Shown: in pieces, positions 8,017 through 17,501 of the stretch | Layout of the letters: every line of letters begins with the position of its first letter | Position numbering within the stretch: the stretch's first letter is position 1 | Assembly: GCA_934101185.1 (NCBI GenBank) | Contig: CAKOQD010000005.1 | Coordinates: 1-46,901 of the forward strand | Direction: 5' to 3' | DNA: 46,901 nt | DNA from: an uncultured Bacilli bacterium | GTDB taxonomy: Bacteria > Bacillota_I > Bacilli_A > RF39 > UBA660 | The notes under the pieces: generated by a model | Told to the model about the DNA's origin: nothing | What the model saw: only the letters and a program-made list of their open reading frames with translations | Database searches by the model: none | Made by a program: the position numbers and the translations under genes

Positions 8017-8999
8017 CTATCTGCTTCCTCCAACATATTTGTAATAAATATACCATATCCTCTTCTTGGATTATCAGTAAGTACATGAGTTACTGCTCCG
8101 ATTATTTTATTATTCTGTATAATTGGAGACCCACTCATACCTTGTACTATCCCATTTGTTTTACTAATTAATTTTTTATCTGTTACTTCAAATAATATGT
8201 TTTTAGTAGGATCATTATCATTAACTTTTAAAATATTAATTTCAAACTCTTCAACTACGTTATTTTTAAGTACTGTTCTAAAATACGCTTTTCCTGTTTT
8301 TACTTCGTTTTTATTTGCAACCTCAATGGTATCTTTTCCTTCGATACTTTTTTCATATTTACCATATATACCATTAATTTTATTTTTTGTTATTGTACCA
8401 TATTTTTCTTCAACATGATAAGTAGCATTCTTTTCACCTGGATTGTTTCTTGATGACTTTTCTACTCCGGTTATTTCGGATTTAAATATTGAACCATCTT
8501 TCATCTCAAACTTTAATCCTGTACTAGATTCTACTATTTCATGCCCAAGGGAAGCAAATATTTTAGATTCTGGATCGATAAATGTAAGAGTACCTATACC
8601 AATAATTTTATCTTTTATATAAAGCCCTGTTTTATATATGTCTTCTTCCTTTACTAACTTAATAGTGGTCTCATACTTTTTATTATTACGTATATAAGTA
8701 ATCTTTAACTCATTTTTGGAGGTATCCATAACATCCGATAGATCAGTTATACTATTTATAACAGTGTCATCTACACCCGTTATGACATCACCCTTCTGAA
8801 GTCCTGCACTCTTACCTGGTGAACTTTTTCCTACATTGTAGAAACCTACGACTAAAACACCTTTTGATCTAATTTCTATACCAATGTTGTCTCCGCCAAG
8901 TACTACATTATTTGAATAAGCATTGATAGAAATTGGTATACTAACTATAGTGAGTAATAAAAGAAGCAGTAGTTTGTTTTTAAAATTTTTAAAAATCAT
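8007..8999 (-). CDS. spoIVB: SpoIVB-type PDZ serine peptidase (family S55)
   Basis: A 330-residue exported protein: an N-terminal hydrophobic segment (9-27), a PDZ domain about 40-115 (SPGKSAGLQKGDVITGVDD), and an S55 peptidase domain with SLGHE (catalytic His), the NNPGEKNATYHVEE region and GMSGSPI (catalytic Ser), ending GAVTHVL and GYGIFI. This matches SpoIVB, which in Bacillus is secreted by the forespore and cuts SpoIVFA so that pro-sigma-K is processed. It is shorter than the roughly 425-residue B. subtilis protein, mainly at the N-terminus. AAGGAG lies nine bases before the ATG. No other sporulation gene is in the window, and no sigma-G promoter was recognised in the 120-base gap before the divergent racemase gene, so a sporulation role here is inference. 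Confidence 0.88.
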   Translation of the reverse strand: MIFKNFKNKLLLLLLLTIVSIPISINAYSNNVVLGGDNIGIEIRSKGVLVVGFYNVGKSSPGKSAGLQKGDVITGVDDTVINSITDLSDVMDTSKNELKITYIRNNKKYETTIKLVKEEDIYKTGLYIKDKIIGIGTLTFIDPESKIFASLGHEIVESSTGLKFEMKDGSIFKSEITGVEKSSRNNPGEKNATYHVEEKYGTITKNKINGIYGKYEKSIEGKDTIEVANKNEVKTGKAYFRTVLKNNVVEEFEINILKVNDNDPTKNILFEVTDKKLISKTNGIVQGMSGSPIIQNNKIIGAVTHVLTDNPRRGYGIFITNMLEEADRQG

Positions 9000-9119
9000 T
9001 TAAATCAACTCCTTAAACAAACTACATTATTATTATTTACTATATACAATAATTTATAGTATCAAAAATATGGTAATTTTTATTTATTTATGTTATTCTT
9101 TTAAAAAGGAGGAATATAG

Positions 9120-10202
9120 ATGAAAAAATATCCATTATTACAATTAAACAAAAATAAGTTAACTTACAATGTATCTAGTATAGTAAATAGATGCAGTAAT
9201 TTTAACATATCAGTTGCGGGAGTTATAAAGGGTGCAAATGGTATGGATGATGTAATAGATTGTTTTATAAAAGGAAATGTTAAACAAATTGCATCTTCTA
9301 GATTTGAACAATTAAAAAAAGTAAAAGAAATTAATAATACTATACCTACGATGATGATTAGAATTCCTATGTTATCTGAGATTGAAGAAATAATTAAGTA
9401 TTGTGATTACTCTGTTAACTCAGAAATAAAAGTACTTGAAAAATTAAATGAAGAAGCTAAAAAACAAAATAAAAAGCATAAAGTAATTATTATGGCTGAT
9501 CTTGGTGATTTAAGGGAAGGTTATATTGACTATGATGAATTAGTAAATGTTTCATTATATGTTGAAAACAATCTCAATAATTTAGTTTTATCAGGAATTG
9601 GTACTAATCTAGGATGTTATGGTTCAATTAAACCTGATATTAATAATCTAACTAAATTAGGAGAAATTGCTAGTGTTATTGAAGAAAAAATAAATAGAGA
9701 ACTTGAAATAGTATCTGGTGGTGCGACAAGTAGTATACCATTAGTATATAATAAAACAATACCTAGTAAAATAAATCATTTAAGGATTGGTGAAGGAATA
9801 TTGCTTAATATGGACTTACCAGAATTATGGGATGTTGAAACTGGTCTTAATAATGATGCATTTATTCTAAAAGCAGAAATAATAGAAAAAAAGGATAAAC
9901 CAAGTTATCCAATCGGTGAAATATTTATTGATGCTTTTGGTAATAGACCTACTTATACCGATATAGGTATTAGGACTAAAGTTCTTTTAGGAATTGGAAA
10001 GCAAGATATCGGAGATTTTGATAAGTTAATCCCACTTGATGATAGAATCAAATTAATCGGAGCATCAAGTGATCATTTAATCGCAGATATAACAGACTGT
10101 AAAGATGACTATGACATTGGTGATATAATAGAGTTTAAATTATATTATCAAGCTCTTCTTTTCAGTAGTCAATCAGAGTATGTAAAAAAGGAAAGTGTTT
10201 AG
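9120..10202 (+). CDS. PLP-dependent amino-acid racemase, alanine/ornithine racemase family
   Basis: A 360-residue fold-type III PLP enzyme. The Schiff-base lysine is Lys37 in AGVIKGANG, followed by the TIM-barrel strands MADLGDLREG and LSGIGTNLGCYG and by VSGGATSSIPL, the phosphate-binding loop. A smaller beta-domain follows from about 240. The pattern fits the ornithine racemase (Orr)/YhfX-like branch of the alanine racemase superfamily rather than canonical Alr, so the amino acid is uncertain. AAGGAGG stands before the ATG. It is the only plus-strand gene in the first 42 kb and converges on the Mur-ligase gene of the polymer cluster, with which it overlaps by four bases and shares a bidirectional terminator. 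A D-amino acid made here could feed those ligases; that is inference. Confidence 0.85.
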   Translation: MKKYPLLQLNKNKLTYNVSSIVNRCSNFNISVAGVIKGANGMDDVIDCFIKGNVKQIASSRFEQLKKVKEINNTIPTMMIRIPMLSEIEEIIKYCDYSVNSEIKVLEKLNEEAKKQNKKHKVIIMADLGDLREGYIDYDELVNVSLYVENNLNNLVLSGIGTNLGCYGSIKPDINNLTKLGEIASVIEEKINRELEIVSGGATSSIPLVYNKTIPSKINHLRIGEGILLNMDLPELWDVETGLNNDAFILKAEIIEKKDKPSYPIGEIFIDAFGNRPTYTDIGIRTKVLLGIGKQDIGDFDKLIPLDDRIKLIGASSDHLIADITDCKDDYDIGDIIEFKLYYQALLFSSQSEYVKKESV

Positions 10203-10217
10203 CTTTCCTTTGTTTTT
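10183..10217. terminator. Bidirectional terminator between racemase and Mur-ligase genes
   Basis: AAGGAAAG (10188-10195) pairs with CTTTCCTT (10203-10210), with A-rich sequence on the left and TTTGTTTTT on the right, so it works for both converging genes. Both stop codons lie in it. Confidence 0.8.
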
Positions 10218-12193
10218 ATATTGTTTTGTCTTGCATATTTTTCAGCATAAGAATCTTTGTTGCAAACAATAGTAAAATCATAAGTCTTTGCAAAAGCATT
10301 TTCATCAATATATTTTACTGAATCAGGGATATATATTATTTTTAAACTTTTATTATTATAGAAAGCATTTTTTCCAATGTTTATTACTCCCTCATTAAGT
10401 CTTATTTTTTCAATATTATGGCATTCGGCAAAAGCACTATCAGATATCCATTTCACATTACTTGGTATATCTAACTCAGTTAATCCTTGACACCAGGCAA
10501 ATGCTGCAAATCCAATATTAACAAGACTTTTTCCGAAATCAATTTGTTTTATATTTTCATTTTTTCTATATAATCTTTTACCAACTCTATGAACCTTATA
10601 ACCATCAATTTCACTCGGAAAAACAACTTTTTCCTTTTCATGAAAATATTTATCTACTGAACCATATTTAAAATCACTATTAGCTTTCATTTCAAATTCA
10701 TCATTCTTTACAAAAACCTCTCTGCCAGGCGTATAATCATAGTCAAGTAATAAGGAAGTTCCGTAAACTTCATCAATAGCAGCAGTCATATCGAGTTCAG
10801 AATTACCTTTCAATAAAATAATATCTCCAGATTTGACATTTTTTTTAATAAAATCAACTAATTCATCATGTTTTGTTAAGATACAACAATTATGATAACC
10901 CGACGCAATTAACCCATCATATATAGGCCTACTGTCCCCATAATAATTTATCTGCTTTTGTGAATTATCCGCTACTGAATAGCAAACAATATAATCAAGA
11001 TTATTTCTACTAATTTCCTTCCCCAAATCATAAGAAATATTATAATAGTTTTCACCAAGCTTATTTTCTCCACCTATAAAGGCAATTTTTTTACAGCCAT
11101 TAGAAATGGTCATTTCATCAACAGCAACAATACCAGATTTTATTGAAGTATTGCAGACATTGTAGCAATCTATAAAAAGGAGGACATCACCTAATTGAAT
11201 AATATTTTGCCTTATTCCTTTTGTCTTGAAATTCAAAATATTTTTCTTGATTGTTTCATCATCAATGCCTAAGTACTTTGCCATAGCGAATGCTGCTAGA
11301 ACATTATATGCATTATGTTTTCCTACTACATTTACTTTTAAATGTATTTTGTTATTTTTATATATTATATCAAGTTCTAAATATCTACCTACTTGTTCAA
11401 TATTTTGTGCTCTATAATTAACTTTTTTTTCAGTATTGATACCGAAAGAGATTACTTTGTGTGAAAATCTATGATTAGCAATCATTTCATCATCAAAATT
11501 TGTTACAACGACACCACTATGTCTTAGATATTTACTTATACTAGTCTTATCAAGAAATACATTTTCTATTGTTTTATAAAAGTTTAAATGATGTGGCAAG
11601 ACATTGGTAAGAATATAGGCATTAGGATGTATCATTGCAGCACTTTTTTCCACTGTTGTTGGAGCAGCAGCACCAATCTCTTGTATATATAAATCAAGAT
11701 TTTCACTTAACTCATTAATTATGTGATTGGCAACTGATGGATATGAATTAAAGTTACCTTTGCTACAGTAACTATTCATTTCATTTTTAGTAATTGCATC
11801 AAGTAATTGAGTAGTAGTGGTTTTACCAACTGATCCAGTAATGGCTACAGTCTTTTTGATTTTATACTGTTTTTTTACATGATAGAAAAATCTTCCTTGC
11901 TTTTCCATTAAATTATCTACTATAATAAATGGCAATTCTGGATTCGGTTCATATTCATCATAGTCATTTCTATCAATAAAAATTATTTCCGCACCACTTT
12001 TTGCCAAATCATCATAGAAAGATTTTTCAGTAACAACATCATATCCTGCAAAAAAGACTGTACCCTTTACTATTTCATTCTTTCTTAGAGTTATACTGTC
12101 TCTTTTAATATCAGCAACATCATTAAATTCACTAGGTAGTTTTACTTTCATAATTTTACACATTTCTCTTAATGTATATTCTCTTTTAACCAC
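10199..12193 (-). CDS. MurF-like Mur ligase fused to BspA-type leucine-rich repeats (copy 1)
   Basis: Residues 1-105 resemble the N-terminal domain of MurE/MurF, and the ATP-binding central domain follows: Walker A ITGSVGKTTTT at about 118-128, then LTNVLPHHLNFY and KGIRQNIIQ. DCYNVCNTSIKSGI corresponds to the MurF DSYNANP motif but is altered. From about 540 to 640 come LRR_5/BspA repeats (IGFAAFAWCQGLTELDIPSN, ISDSAFAECHNIEKIRL, IGKNAFYNNKSLKIIYIPDS) and the usual SYAEKYARQNNIK end. No signal peptide: the repeats are cytoplasmic. The reading frame opens at 12202, but there the SD itself would be the start; the GTG at 12193, six bases after GAGGTG, gives 664 residues. It should form an amide bond on a cell-surface precursor. 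A second copy lies at 15431-17491. Confidence 0.85.
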   Translation of the reverse strand: MVKREYTLREMCKIMKVKLPSEFNDVADIKRDSITLRKNEIVKGTVFFAGYDVVTEKSFYDDLAKSGAEIIFIDRNDYDEYEPNPELPFIIVDNLMEKQGRFFYHVKKQYKIKKTVAITGSVGKTTTTQLLDAITKNEMNSYCSKGNFNSYPSVANHIINELSENLDLYIQEIGAAAPTTVEKSAAMIHPNAYILTNVLPHHLNFYKTIENVFLDKTSISKYLRHSGVVVTNFDDEMIANHRFSHKVISFGINTEKKVNYRAQNIEQVGRYLELDIIYKNNKIHLKVNVVGKHNAYNVLAAFAMAKYLGIDDETIKKNILNFKTKGIRQNIIQLGDVLLFIDCYNVCNTSIKSGIVAVDEMTISNGCKKIAFIGGENKLGENYYNISYDLGKEISRNNLDYIVCYSVADNSQKQINYYGDSRPIYDGLIASGYHNCCILTKHDELVDFIKKNVKSGDIILLKGNSELDMTAAIDEVYGTSLLLDYDYTPGREVFVKNDEFEMKANSDFKYGSVDKYFHEKEKVVFPSEIDGYKVHRVGKRLYRKNENIKQIDFGKSLVNIGFAAFAWCQGLTELDIPSNVKWISDSAFAECHNIEKIRLNEGVINIGKNAFYNNKSLKIIYIPDSVKYIDENAFAKTYDFTIVCNKDSYAEKYARQNNIKTKES

Positions 12194-12205
12194 TATAATC
12201 ACCTC

Positions 12206-12946
12206 TTATAATTCTTGCATAAACTTTTCATATCTTTCAATTATTTTTTCTGGTTTTCCTTCATCCATTAAAACTCCGTCATTTATCCATATAACTCTAT
12301 CGCATAAATTTCTCAACGTATTAGAACTATGTGAAACAATAACAACTGTTCTGCTATCATCAGAAATCAGCTCTTTCATTTTGTTGTAACTTTTTTCCTG
12401 AAAATGAATATCACCAACAGATAAAACTTCATCTATCAATATTATATCAGTTTCCAAAATTGCAGTAATAGAAAATGCCAATTTCGAATACATTCCTGAC
12501 GAATATGAACGTACTGGTTTGTAAATAAAGTCTCCTAATTCGGAAAAATCTATAATATCTTGTATTTTGTCTTGTATTTGTTCTTCAGAATATCCTAGTA
12601 ATAATCCAGATAAGTAAATATTTTCATATCCCGATAAGGAACTTTGGAAGCCTACTCCAATTGATAAGAGTGAAACAGTATTATTGTGTAAATTAATATA
12701 ACCATGATCAGGAGAAAAAATCCCAGCGATTGCCCTAAGTAGTGTTGATTTCCCACTCCCATTTTTTCCACAAATGCCAATTATTTCACCTTTTTTTACA
12801 TCAAAAGAAACATTTTTTACTGCATGAAATACTTTAGCACCACTAATTTTTTTCAATTCGCCCCTTTTTATCGAAAAAGATTTAACTTCCTTATACATTA
12901 TATCCAAATTTTTAACTGTTATTGCTATTTCTTTACTTTTTTTCAT
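12206..12946 (-). CDS. ATP-binding subunit of a polysaccharide/teichoic-acid ABC exporter (TagH/Wzt type)
   Basis: A 246-residue ABC ATPase with Walker A GKNGSGKST (about 60-68), signature SYSSGMYSKLAFS, Walker B DIILIDEVLSVGD and the switch His in VIVSHS. The long insertion before Walker A (residues 25-45) and LLSIGVGFQSSLSGYENIYL are typical of the TagH/KpsT/Wzt group that exports finished polymers. It lacks the C-terminal carbohydrate-binding extension found in some Wzt and TagH proteins, so it should not select chains by end-modification. It sits two bases from the permease gene and three from the preceding ligase gene in the same operon. Confidence 0.92.
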   Translation of the reverse strand: MKKSKEIAITVKNLDIMYKEVKSFSIKRGELKKISGAKVFHAVKNVSFDVKKGEIIGICGKNGSGKSTLLRAIAGIFSPDHGYINLHNNTVSLLSIGVGFQSSLSGYENIYLSGLLLGYSEEQIQDKIQDIIDFSELGDFIYKPVRSYSSGMYSKLAFSITAILETDIILIDEVLSVGDIHFQEKSYNKMKELISDDSRTVVIVSHSSNTLRNLCDRVIWINDGVLMDEGKPEKIIERYEKFMQEL

Positions 12947-12947
12947 C

Positions 12948-13730
12948 TTACATCACCTTTGCATATGTATTTTCATACTTATATATAGTTTTTACTCCTA
13001 TACAACATAGTATTATAGAAATTATGGTCCATATTAGTACAAGTAATATATTTATAGAAGAACAATATATTAGCGCATTACGAGATTCTGTTATAAATAC
13101 TGCCAAAGGATTAATTTTAGACAAAATACTTGTCAATGAACCCGATGTTTTCGTACTTAATGCAAAGAACACTCCGGACATATAAAATAACATTCTAAGA
13201 CCAATGGTAGTTAAATTTTGCAAGTCCTCAATAAACACTCCAAAATGTAAAAATATGCATGATATACCAAATGTAAATATGAACAATATAAATACTAAAG
13301 GTATAAAATATAGAACATTAAAGGTGATTGGTATATGATACATTATCATTGTAATTAAAACTAATGCAAATGATATAAAAAATTTAACCATATTCACGGA
13401 TGCCCTGCACATCAAAAGTACCCATTTTGGTATATATACTTTTGTAACAACATCTCTATTATTTTTTACTATCCTCACACTTGAGGTAAGGGTCTTTTGA
13501 AAAAATTCCCATATTGTAAGACCAATAAATACAAACGCTGTAAAATATTGTATTTTTGAGTGGAAAACTATAACCGAAATAAATGTGTATATAAGCATAA
13601 AGCATATTGGTTCAATAATAAGCCATAACCAACTCAAATAGGAACCAGTAACTTCTGCCTTTAAATCTGCCTTAGTTCTATAAACTATATATTTCCAATA
13701 TTTTTTTAGATCATTAAAAAATCTTTTCAT
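12948..13730 (-). CDS. Permease subunit of a polysaccharide/teichoic-acid ABC exporter (TagG/Wzm type)
   Basis: A 260-residue ABC-2 permease with an amphipathic N-terminal helix, about six membrane helices (SWLWLIIEPICFMLIYTF, AFVFIGLTIWEFF, FISFALVLITMIMY, FIPLVFILFIFTFGISCIFL, RMLFYMSGVFFAL, IILCCIGVKTIYKYENTYAKV) and the conserved KVYIPKW segment. It forms the membrane channel with the adjacent ATPase and moves an undecaprenyl-linked polymer across the membrane. The gene order permease then ATPase, with a one-base gap, is the standard one. Confidence 0.9.
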   Translation of the reverse strand: MKRFFNDLKKYWKYIVYRTKADLKAEVTGSYLSWLWLIIEPICFMLIYTFISVIVFHSKIQYFTAFVFIGLTIWEFFQKTLTSSVRIVKNNRDVVTKVYIPKWVLLMCRASVNMVKFFISFALVLITMIMYHIPITFNVLYFIPLVFILFIFTFGISCIFLHFGVFIEDLQNLTTIGLRMLFYMSGVFFALSTKTSGSLTSILSKINPLAVFITESRNALIYCSSINILLVLIWTIISIILCCIGVKTIYKYENTYAKVM

Positions 13731-13734
13731 TTTT

Positions 13735-14322
13735 TCACCTCGTATATTTTTTTAAATCTGATGGATAATTAAAATCATGTGTTTCTTGACTTAACATAAC
13801 AAAATTATCACCTATTATTTTATCACAAAATAACATGTTTTCAAAGGAATAATACACTTGCCATCCTTTACAAGTGTCAATTAATCCGTCAATATATAAA
13901 TTTTTAACATTATGAATATGTCGTTTAAATAAATTACTGTCAAAAACCTTTATTGCCACTATAGAATGATTATTACCAAAAAACAATAAACTATTATTAG
14001 AAAAGTTTACTATCGTTTTAATAGATGAATCTTCATAATAACAATCGCCATATAAAAAACATATATTATCCTCAATTAATTCTTCAGTAAAGCGATCAAT
14101 TTCCAAGACATTGTTCTTTGGCTCATATCTTTCTGTCCCCTCAAAACAATATCTATCATCATGAGAAGTAACAATTATTTTTGAATCATAATCGTACTTT
14201 TTCAATAGCCTAATAGTTCTTTCTATTATCCTTTCGCCATTGATTTCAATAAAATGTTTTGGAATACCATTATAATTATTCCACCTCGTACCTTTTCCAT
14301 CGGCCATTATTATATATTTCAT
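13735..14322 (-). CDS. Nucleotidyltransferase, GT-A fold (NTP transferase)
   Basis: A short 195-residue sugar/alcohol-phosphate nucleotidyltransferase. The N-terminal signature MADGKGTRWNNYNGIPKH matches the G-x-G-T-R...PK NTP-binding loop of this superfamily; the metal-binding Asp lies in LYGDCYY at about 98. Length and layout fit the LicC/MobA-like minimal group rather than RmlA. In a cluster with a CDP-glycerol-type transferase it probably makes an activated donor such as a CDP-alcohol or NDP-sugar; the substrate cannot be read. It overlaps the upstream transferase gene by four bases. Confidence 0.75.
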   Translation of the reverse strand: MKYIIMADGKGTRWNNYNGIPKHFIEINGERIIERTIRLLKKYDYDSKIIVTSHDDRYCFEGTERYEPKNNVLEIDRFTEELIEDNICFLYGDCYYEDSSIKTIVNFSNNSLLFFGNNHSIVAIKVFDSNLFKRHIHNVKNLYIDGLIDTCKGWQVYYSFENMLFCDKIIGDNFVMLSQETHDFNYPSDLKKYTR

Positions 14323-15431
14323 TTTCTAACCTCTTTTAGAATTAAGTCAGTAATCATTTTAGTCGAACTTCCTAGTTTTTTTGGTAAATATTTTTTTCTA
14401 AATTCTTGATAAGATAAATCATCATAATTATCATTTTTTATTATACTTAATATGCTTTTGCTATCTTTATATGTACAAGAACTAAGCTCAATAAATGGAT
14501 CCAAATTCAATCCATTAGAATCGACATATTTATCATAATCAAATACATAGAATAGAAGTTTTTTATTTAAAACAGCAGCTTCTAAACACATTGAACTATA
14601 ATCAGTAATTACATAATCACTTACTGTTAAAATATCAGTGCTTGAAAAATCATCACAAGTATATACCCTTTCATTATGTATGTTTATTTTTTGATTAGGA
14701 TGACATTTAATAATTAAAATGCAATTGTCAAAATCAAAATTTTTAATAAAATCATCTATATCTATTTTATACGTTCTAAAAGTCGGAACATATAAAACAA
14801 TTTTTTTATTGTAAAATTCATTATACTTATTTAAAATCTTTTTTCTAATGGTTTTTTCATTATTAATTAAATAATCAATTCTAGGAAGCCCATAATTCAA
14901 TATTTTATCTTCAGTTGTGTTAAAAGATTCAATATAGTATTTATTGAAACTAGGACCACCTGCAATAATTTTAGAATAGTTCTTATGCATATTTAAACTT
15001 TTTGCAATTTTCTCTGTTCTACCAGATTCTTTATCTAAAGTTTGATATCCCGACTTTTTAATTTTGCCTATAGAATGCCATATTTGTAAAACAAATAAAC
15101 TTTTTTTATGTTTTAAATTGCATATTGCAACATTATATGAATCAATTACACACACTTTAGAAGTTGCAATATGATACATTTGGTAAACTATATGAAGGTA
15201 ATACTTTATATAGTTTACCAATCCCTTATTCATTCTTTTACAAATAATCTTTATGTGCAAAGAATTATCCTCTTTTTTTAAACTATTAATCAATAATTCA
15301 AAATCAAGTGGAATAGTATCAGATTGCCTAGTAATAAACAGAACTTTTTTATTATCTGTTTTAAATAACTTTAAAAAGAAATATATAAAATTTAATGAAA
15401 ACTTAAATATATAAATTAATAATATTTTCAT
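14319..15431 (-). CDS. CDP-glycerol glycerophosphotransferase family protein (TagB/TagF-like)
   Basis: A 370-residue GT-B-type enzyme with the family motifs in order: VCVIDSYN, LQIWHSIGKIKKSG, IIAGGPSFNKYY, YGLPRIDYL, VLYVPTFRTYK, LIIKCHP, SDYVITDYSSMCLEAAVL and YVFDYDKYVDSNGLNLD. The family transfers glycerol-phosphate (or ribitol-phosphate) from a CDP-alcohol to a lipid-linked carrier or growing teichoic acid. It works at the inner face of the membrane; the N-terminal 20 residues are amphipathic or hydrophobic and may dock there. It is the size of a single-domain TagB/TarL-type enzyme. Its start shares one base with the stop of the preceding ligase gene. Confidence 0.88.
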   Translation of the reverse strand: MKILLIYIFKFSLNFIYFFLKLFKTDNKKVLFITRQSDTIPLDFELLINSLKKEDNSLHIKIICKRMNKGLVNYIKYYLHIVYQMYHIATSKVCVIDSYNVAICNLKHKKSLFVLQIWHSIGKIKKSGYQTLDKESGRTEKIAKSLNMHKNYSKIIAGGPSFNKYYIESFNTTEDKILNYGLPRIDYLINNEKTIRKKILNKYNEFYNKKIVLYVPTFRTYKIDIDDFIKNFDFDNCILIIKCHPNQKINIHNERVYTCDDFSSTDILTVSDYVITDYSSMCLEAAVLNKKLLFYVFDYDKYVDSNGLNLDPFIELSSCTYKDSKSILSIIKNDNYDDLSYQEFRKKYLPKKLGSSTKMITDLILKEVRK

Positions 15432-17491
15432 TATTTCCTCTTTGTTATAACCTTAATATTATGCTCTTTTGCATACTTTTCTGCATAAGAATTCTTATTG
15501 CATTCAAATATTATATTATTAGAGTTTTTAAATGCATTTTCATGAATATATAAAACAGTATCAGGCAATTCAACATTTTTTAAATTTGAACATCCATAAA
15601 AAGCATTTTCACATATATTAGTAGCACCCTCCATTATAACTTCCTCAAGATTTTTACAATTTGCAAACGCACTTTCTGATATCCACTTAACATTTTTTGG
15701 AATGATCAATTTTTTTAAATTATTACATCTTGCAAATGCTGCAAATCCTATATTTGAAACTTTATTTCCAAAATCAATTTTTTCTATATTAGTATTCCTA
15801 AAAAGTTTAGAACCAATTCTATGAACTTTATTTCCGTCAATTTCATTTGGAATTTTAGCTACTTTAGTATACTTGTAACACTTGTCCAAAGATCCATATT
15901 TAAAATCTGTTTTTATATTCATGTCATAAACTCCATCGCTAACAACAGCATCTCTTCCAGGAGTATAATCATAATCAAGTAAAAGAGCAGTACCAAATAA
16001 CTGGTCAATGGCAGCATGCATATCTAGTTCAGAATTTCCTTTTATTAAAACAATATCCCCTGGTTTAATATTATTTTTCATGAATGATAACAATGTTTCA
16101 TGATCAGTAATCAATTTGGCATTTTTACAATTATGGTCCTTTAGCGCTTTATAGATAGGTCTACTATCACCATAAAGATTTATTTGATTAATTGTATCAT
16201 CCGCTAATGAATAGCAAATTAATTTATCAAGTTTGTTATCTACTAATTCTAAACCAAAATTATACTCAATATCAAAATAGTTTTCACCAAGACTATTTTC
16301 TCCACCAATGAATGCATATTTTTTATTTCCTTTTGCTACATTCATTTCTTCTATTGCTTTTATACCAGCTTTAATCGATGCATTGCATACATTATAACAA
16401 TCCAAGAAAAATGTAATACCATTAACATTGATAACATTTTGTCTTATTCCTTTTGTCTTAAAATTTAACAAATGTTTTTTTATTTTTTCATCAGATATTC
16501 CTAACCACTTGCTTGTTGCAAAAACAGCTAAAATATTATAGGCATTGTGTCTACCGACAACATTGACTTTAATATGACATTTTTCACTATCACCATAAAT
16601 AATATCCATTTCAAGATACTCGCCATTTTGTTTTATATTAATTGCACGATAATTAACTTTTTTTTCAGTATCGATACCAAAAGAAACAACTTTGTGAGGA
16701 AAATCATAATTTGCTATTAATTTATCATCATAATTAGCAAATACAACTCCGTTCTTACTCATATATCTGCTGAAACTAGTTTTATCATAAAAAACATTTT
16801 CAATTACTTCATATGAATTAAGATGGTGAGGTAAAATATTAGTAAGAATATAAGCATCAGGTCTTAACATCACTGCACTTCTTTCAACAGCCAACGGTCT
16901 AAATGCAGAACATTCTTGAATATAAACTTCATGACTTTTTTTAAGCTTAGTATAGATGTATTTCATAACAGATGTATATGTATTATTATTACCAACACTG
17001 CATAGTGTATTAAATTCTTCTTTAACTACACAATTAAGTAAGTCTTTAGTCGTAGTTTTGCCAATAGAACCAGTTATTGCAATAGTCTTTGCTTTATATT
17101 GCTTTTTTATCTTGTAAAACAACTCTGCTTGCTTCTTCCAAAAATCTTTTTCGATTACAACTACAGGATATTTGTAATCAATATCAAAATAAATAAATTC
17201 TGGATCAACAAATATTGCTTTTGCGCCATTTTTGACTAATTCTTCAAATGCATTATTACTTCTAAGAATGTAATACCCAACAAAGAAAACACTTCCCGGA
17301 ACTACATCCGCCTCTTTTGCAGTAATATTAGTAATAATATCATTTTGTACATCTTTTAAATTATCTGGTACATCTACCCCAAATTCTTTACATAATTTTG
17401 CAATAGTATATTTATGCTCCATTCCAAAAAATTTCTTATAAACTTTCTTGCCAATCTTTCTACAAGATTTTTTAACATTTTTTATTTTCAT
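15431..17491 (-). CDS. MurF-like Mur ligase fused to BspA-type leucine-rich repeats (copy 2)
   Basis: A paralogue of the 10199-12193 protein, colinear over its whole length: N-terminal substrate domain, Walker A ITGSIGKTTTK (about 139-149), LTNILPHHLNSYEVIENVF, the altered MurF motif DCYNVCNASIKAGI, GGENSLGENYF, and at about 565-665 the LRR_5 repeats with the ending SYAEKYAKEHNIK. It carries about 24 extra basic residues at the N-terminus. The frame starts at 17521, but AGAGGTGG five bases before the ATG at 17491 fixes that start (686 residues). Two full copies in one operon suggest two ligation steps, or two acceptors, in the same pathway. No signal peptide. Confidence 0.86.
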   Translation of the reverse strand: MKIKNVKKSCRKIGKKVYKKFFGMEHKYTIAKLCKEFGVDVPDNLKDVQNDIITNITAKEADVVPGSVFFVGYYILRSNNAFEELVKNGAKAIFVDPEFIYFDIDYKYPVVVIEKDFWKKQAELFYKIKKQYKAKTIAITGSIGKTTTKDLLNCVVKEEFNTLCSVGNNNTYTSVMKYIYTKLKKSHEVYIQECSAFRPLAVERSAVMLRPDAYILTNILPHHLNSYEVIENVFYDKTSFSRYMSKNGVVFANYDDKLIANYDFPHKVVSFGIDTEKKVNYRAINIKQNGEYLEMDIIYGDSEKCHIKVNVVGRHNAYNILAVFATSKWLGISDEKIKKHLLNFKTKGIRQNVINVNGITFFLDCYNVCNASIKAGIKAIEEMNVAKGNKKYAFIGGENSLGENYFDIEYNFGLELVDNKLDKLICYSLADDTINQINLYGDSRPIYKALKDHNCKNAKLITDHETLLSFMKNNIKPGDIVLIKGNSELDMHAAIDQLFGTALLLDYDYTPGRDAVVSDGVYDMNIKTDFKYGSLDKCYKYTKVAKIPNEIDGNKVHRIGSKLFRNTNIEKIDFGNKVSNIGFAAFARCNNLKKLIIPKNVKWISESAFANCKNLEEVIMEGATNICENAFYGCSNLKNVELPDTVLYIHENAFKNSNNIIFECNKNSYAEKYAKEHNIKVITKRK

Positions 17492-17501
17492 ATTTCCACC
17501 T

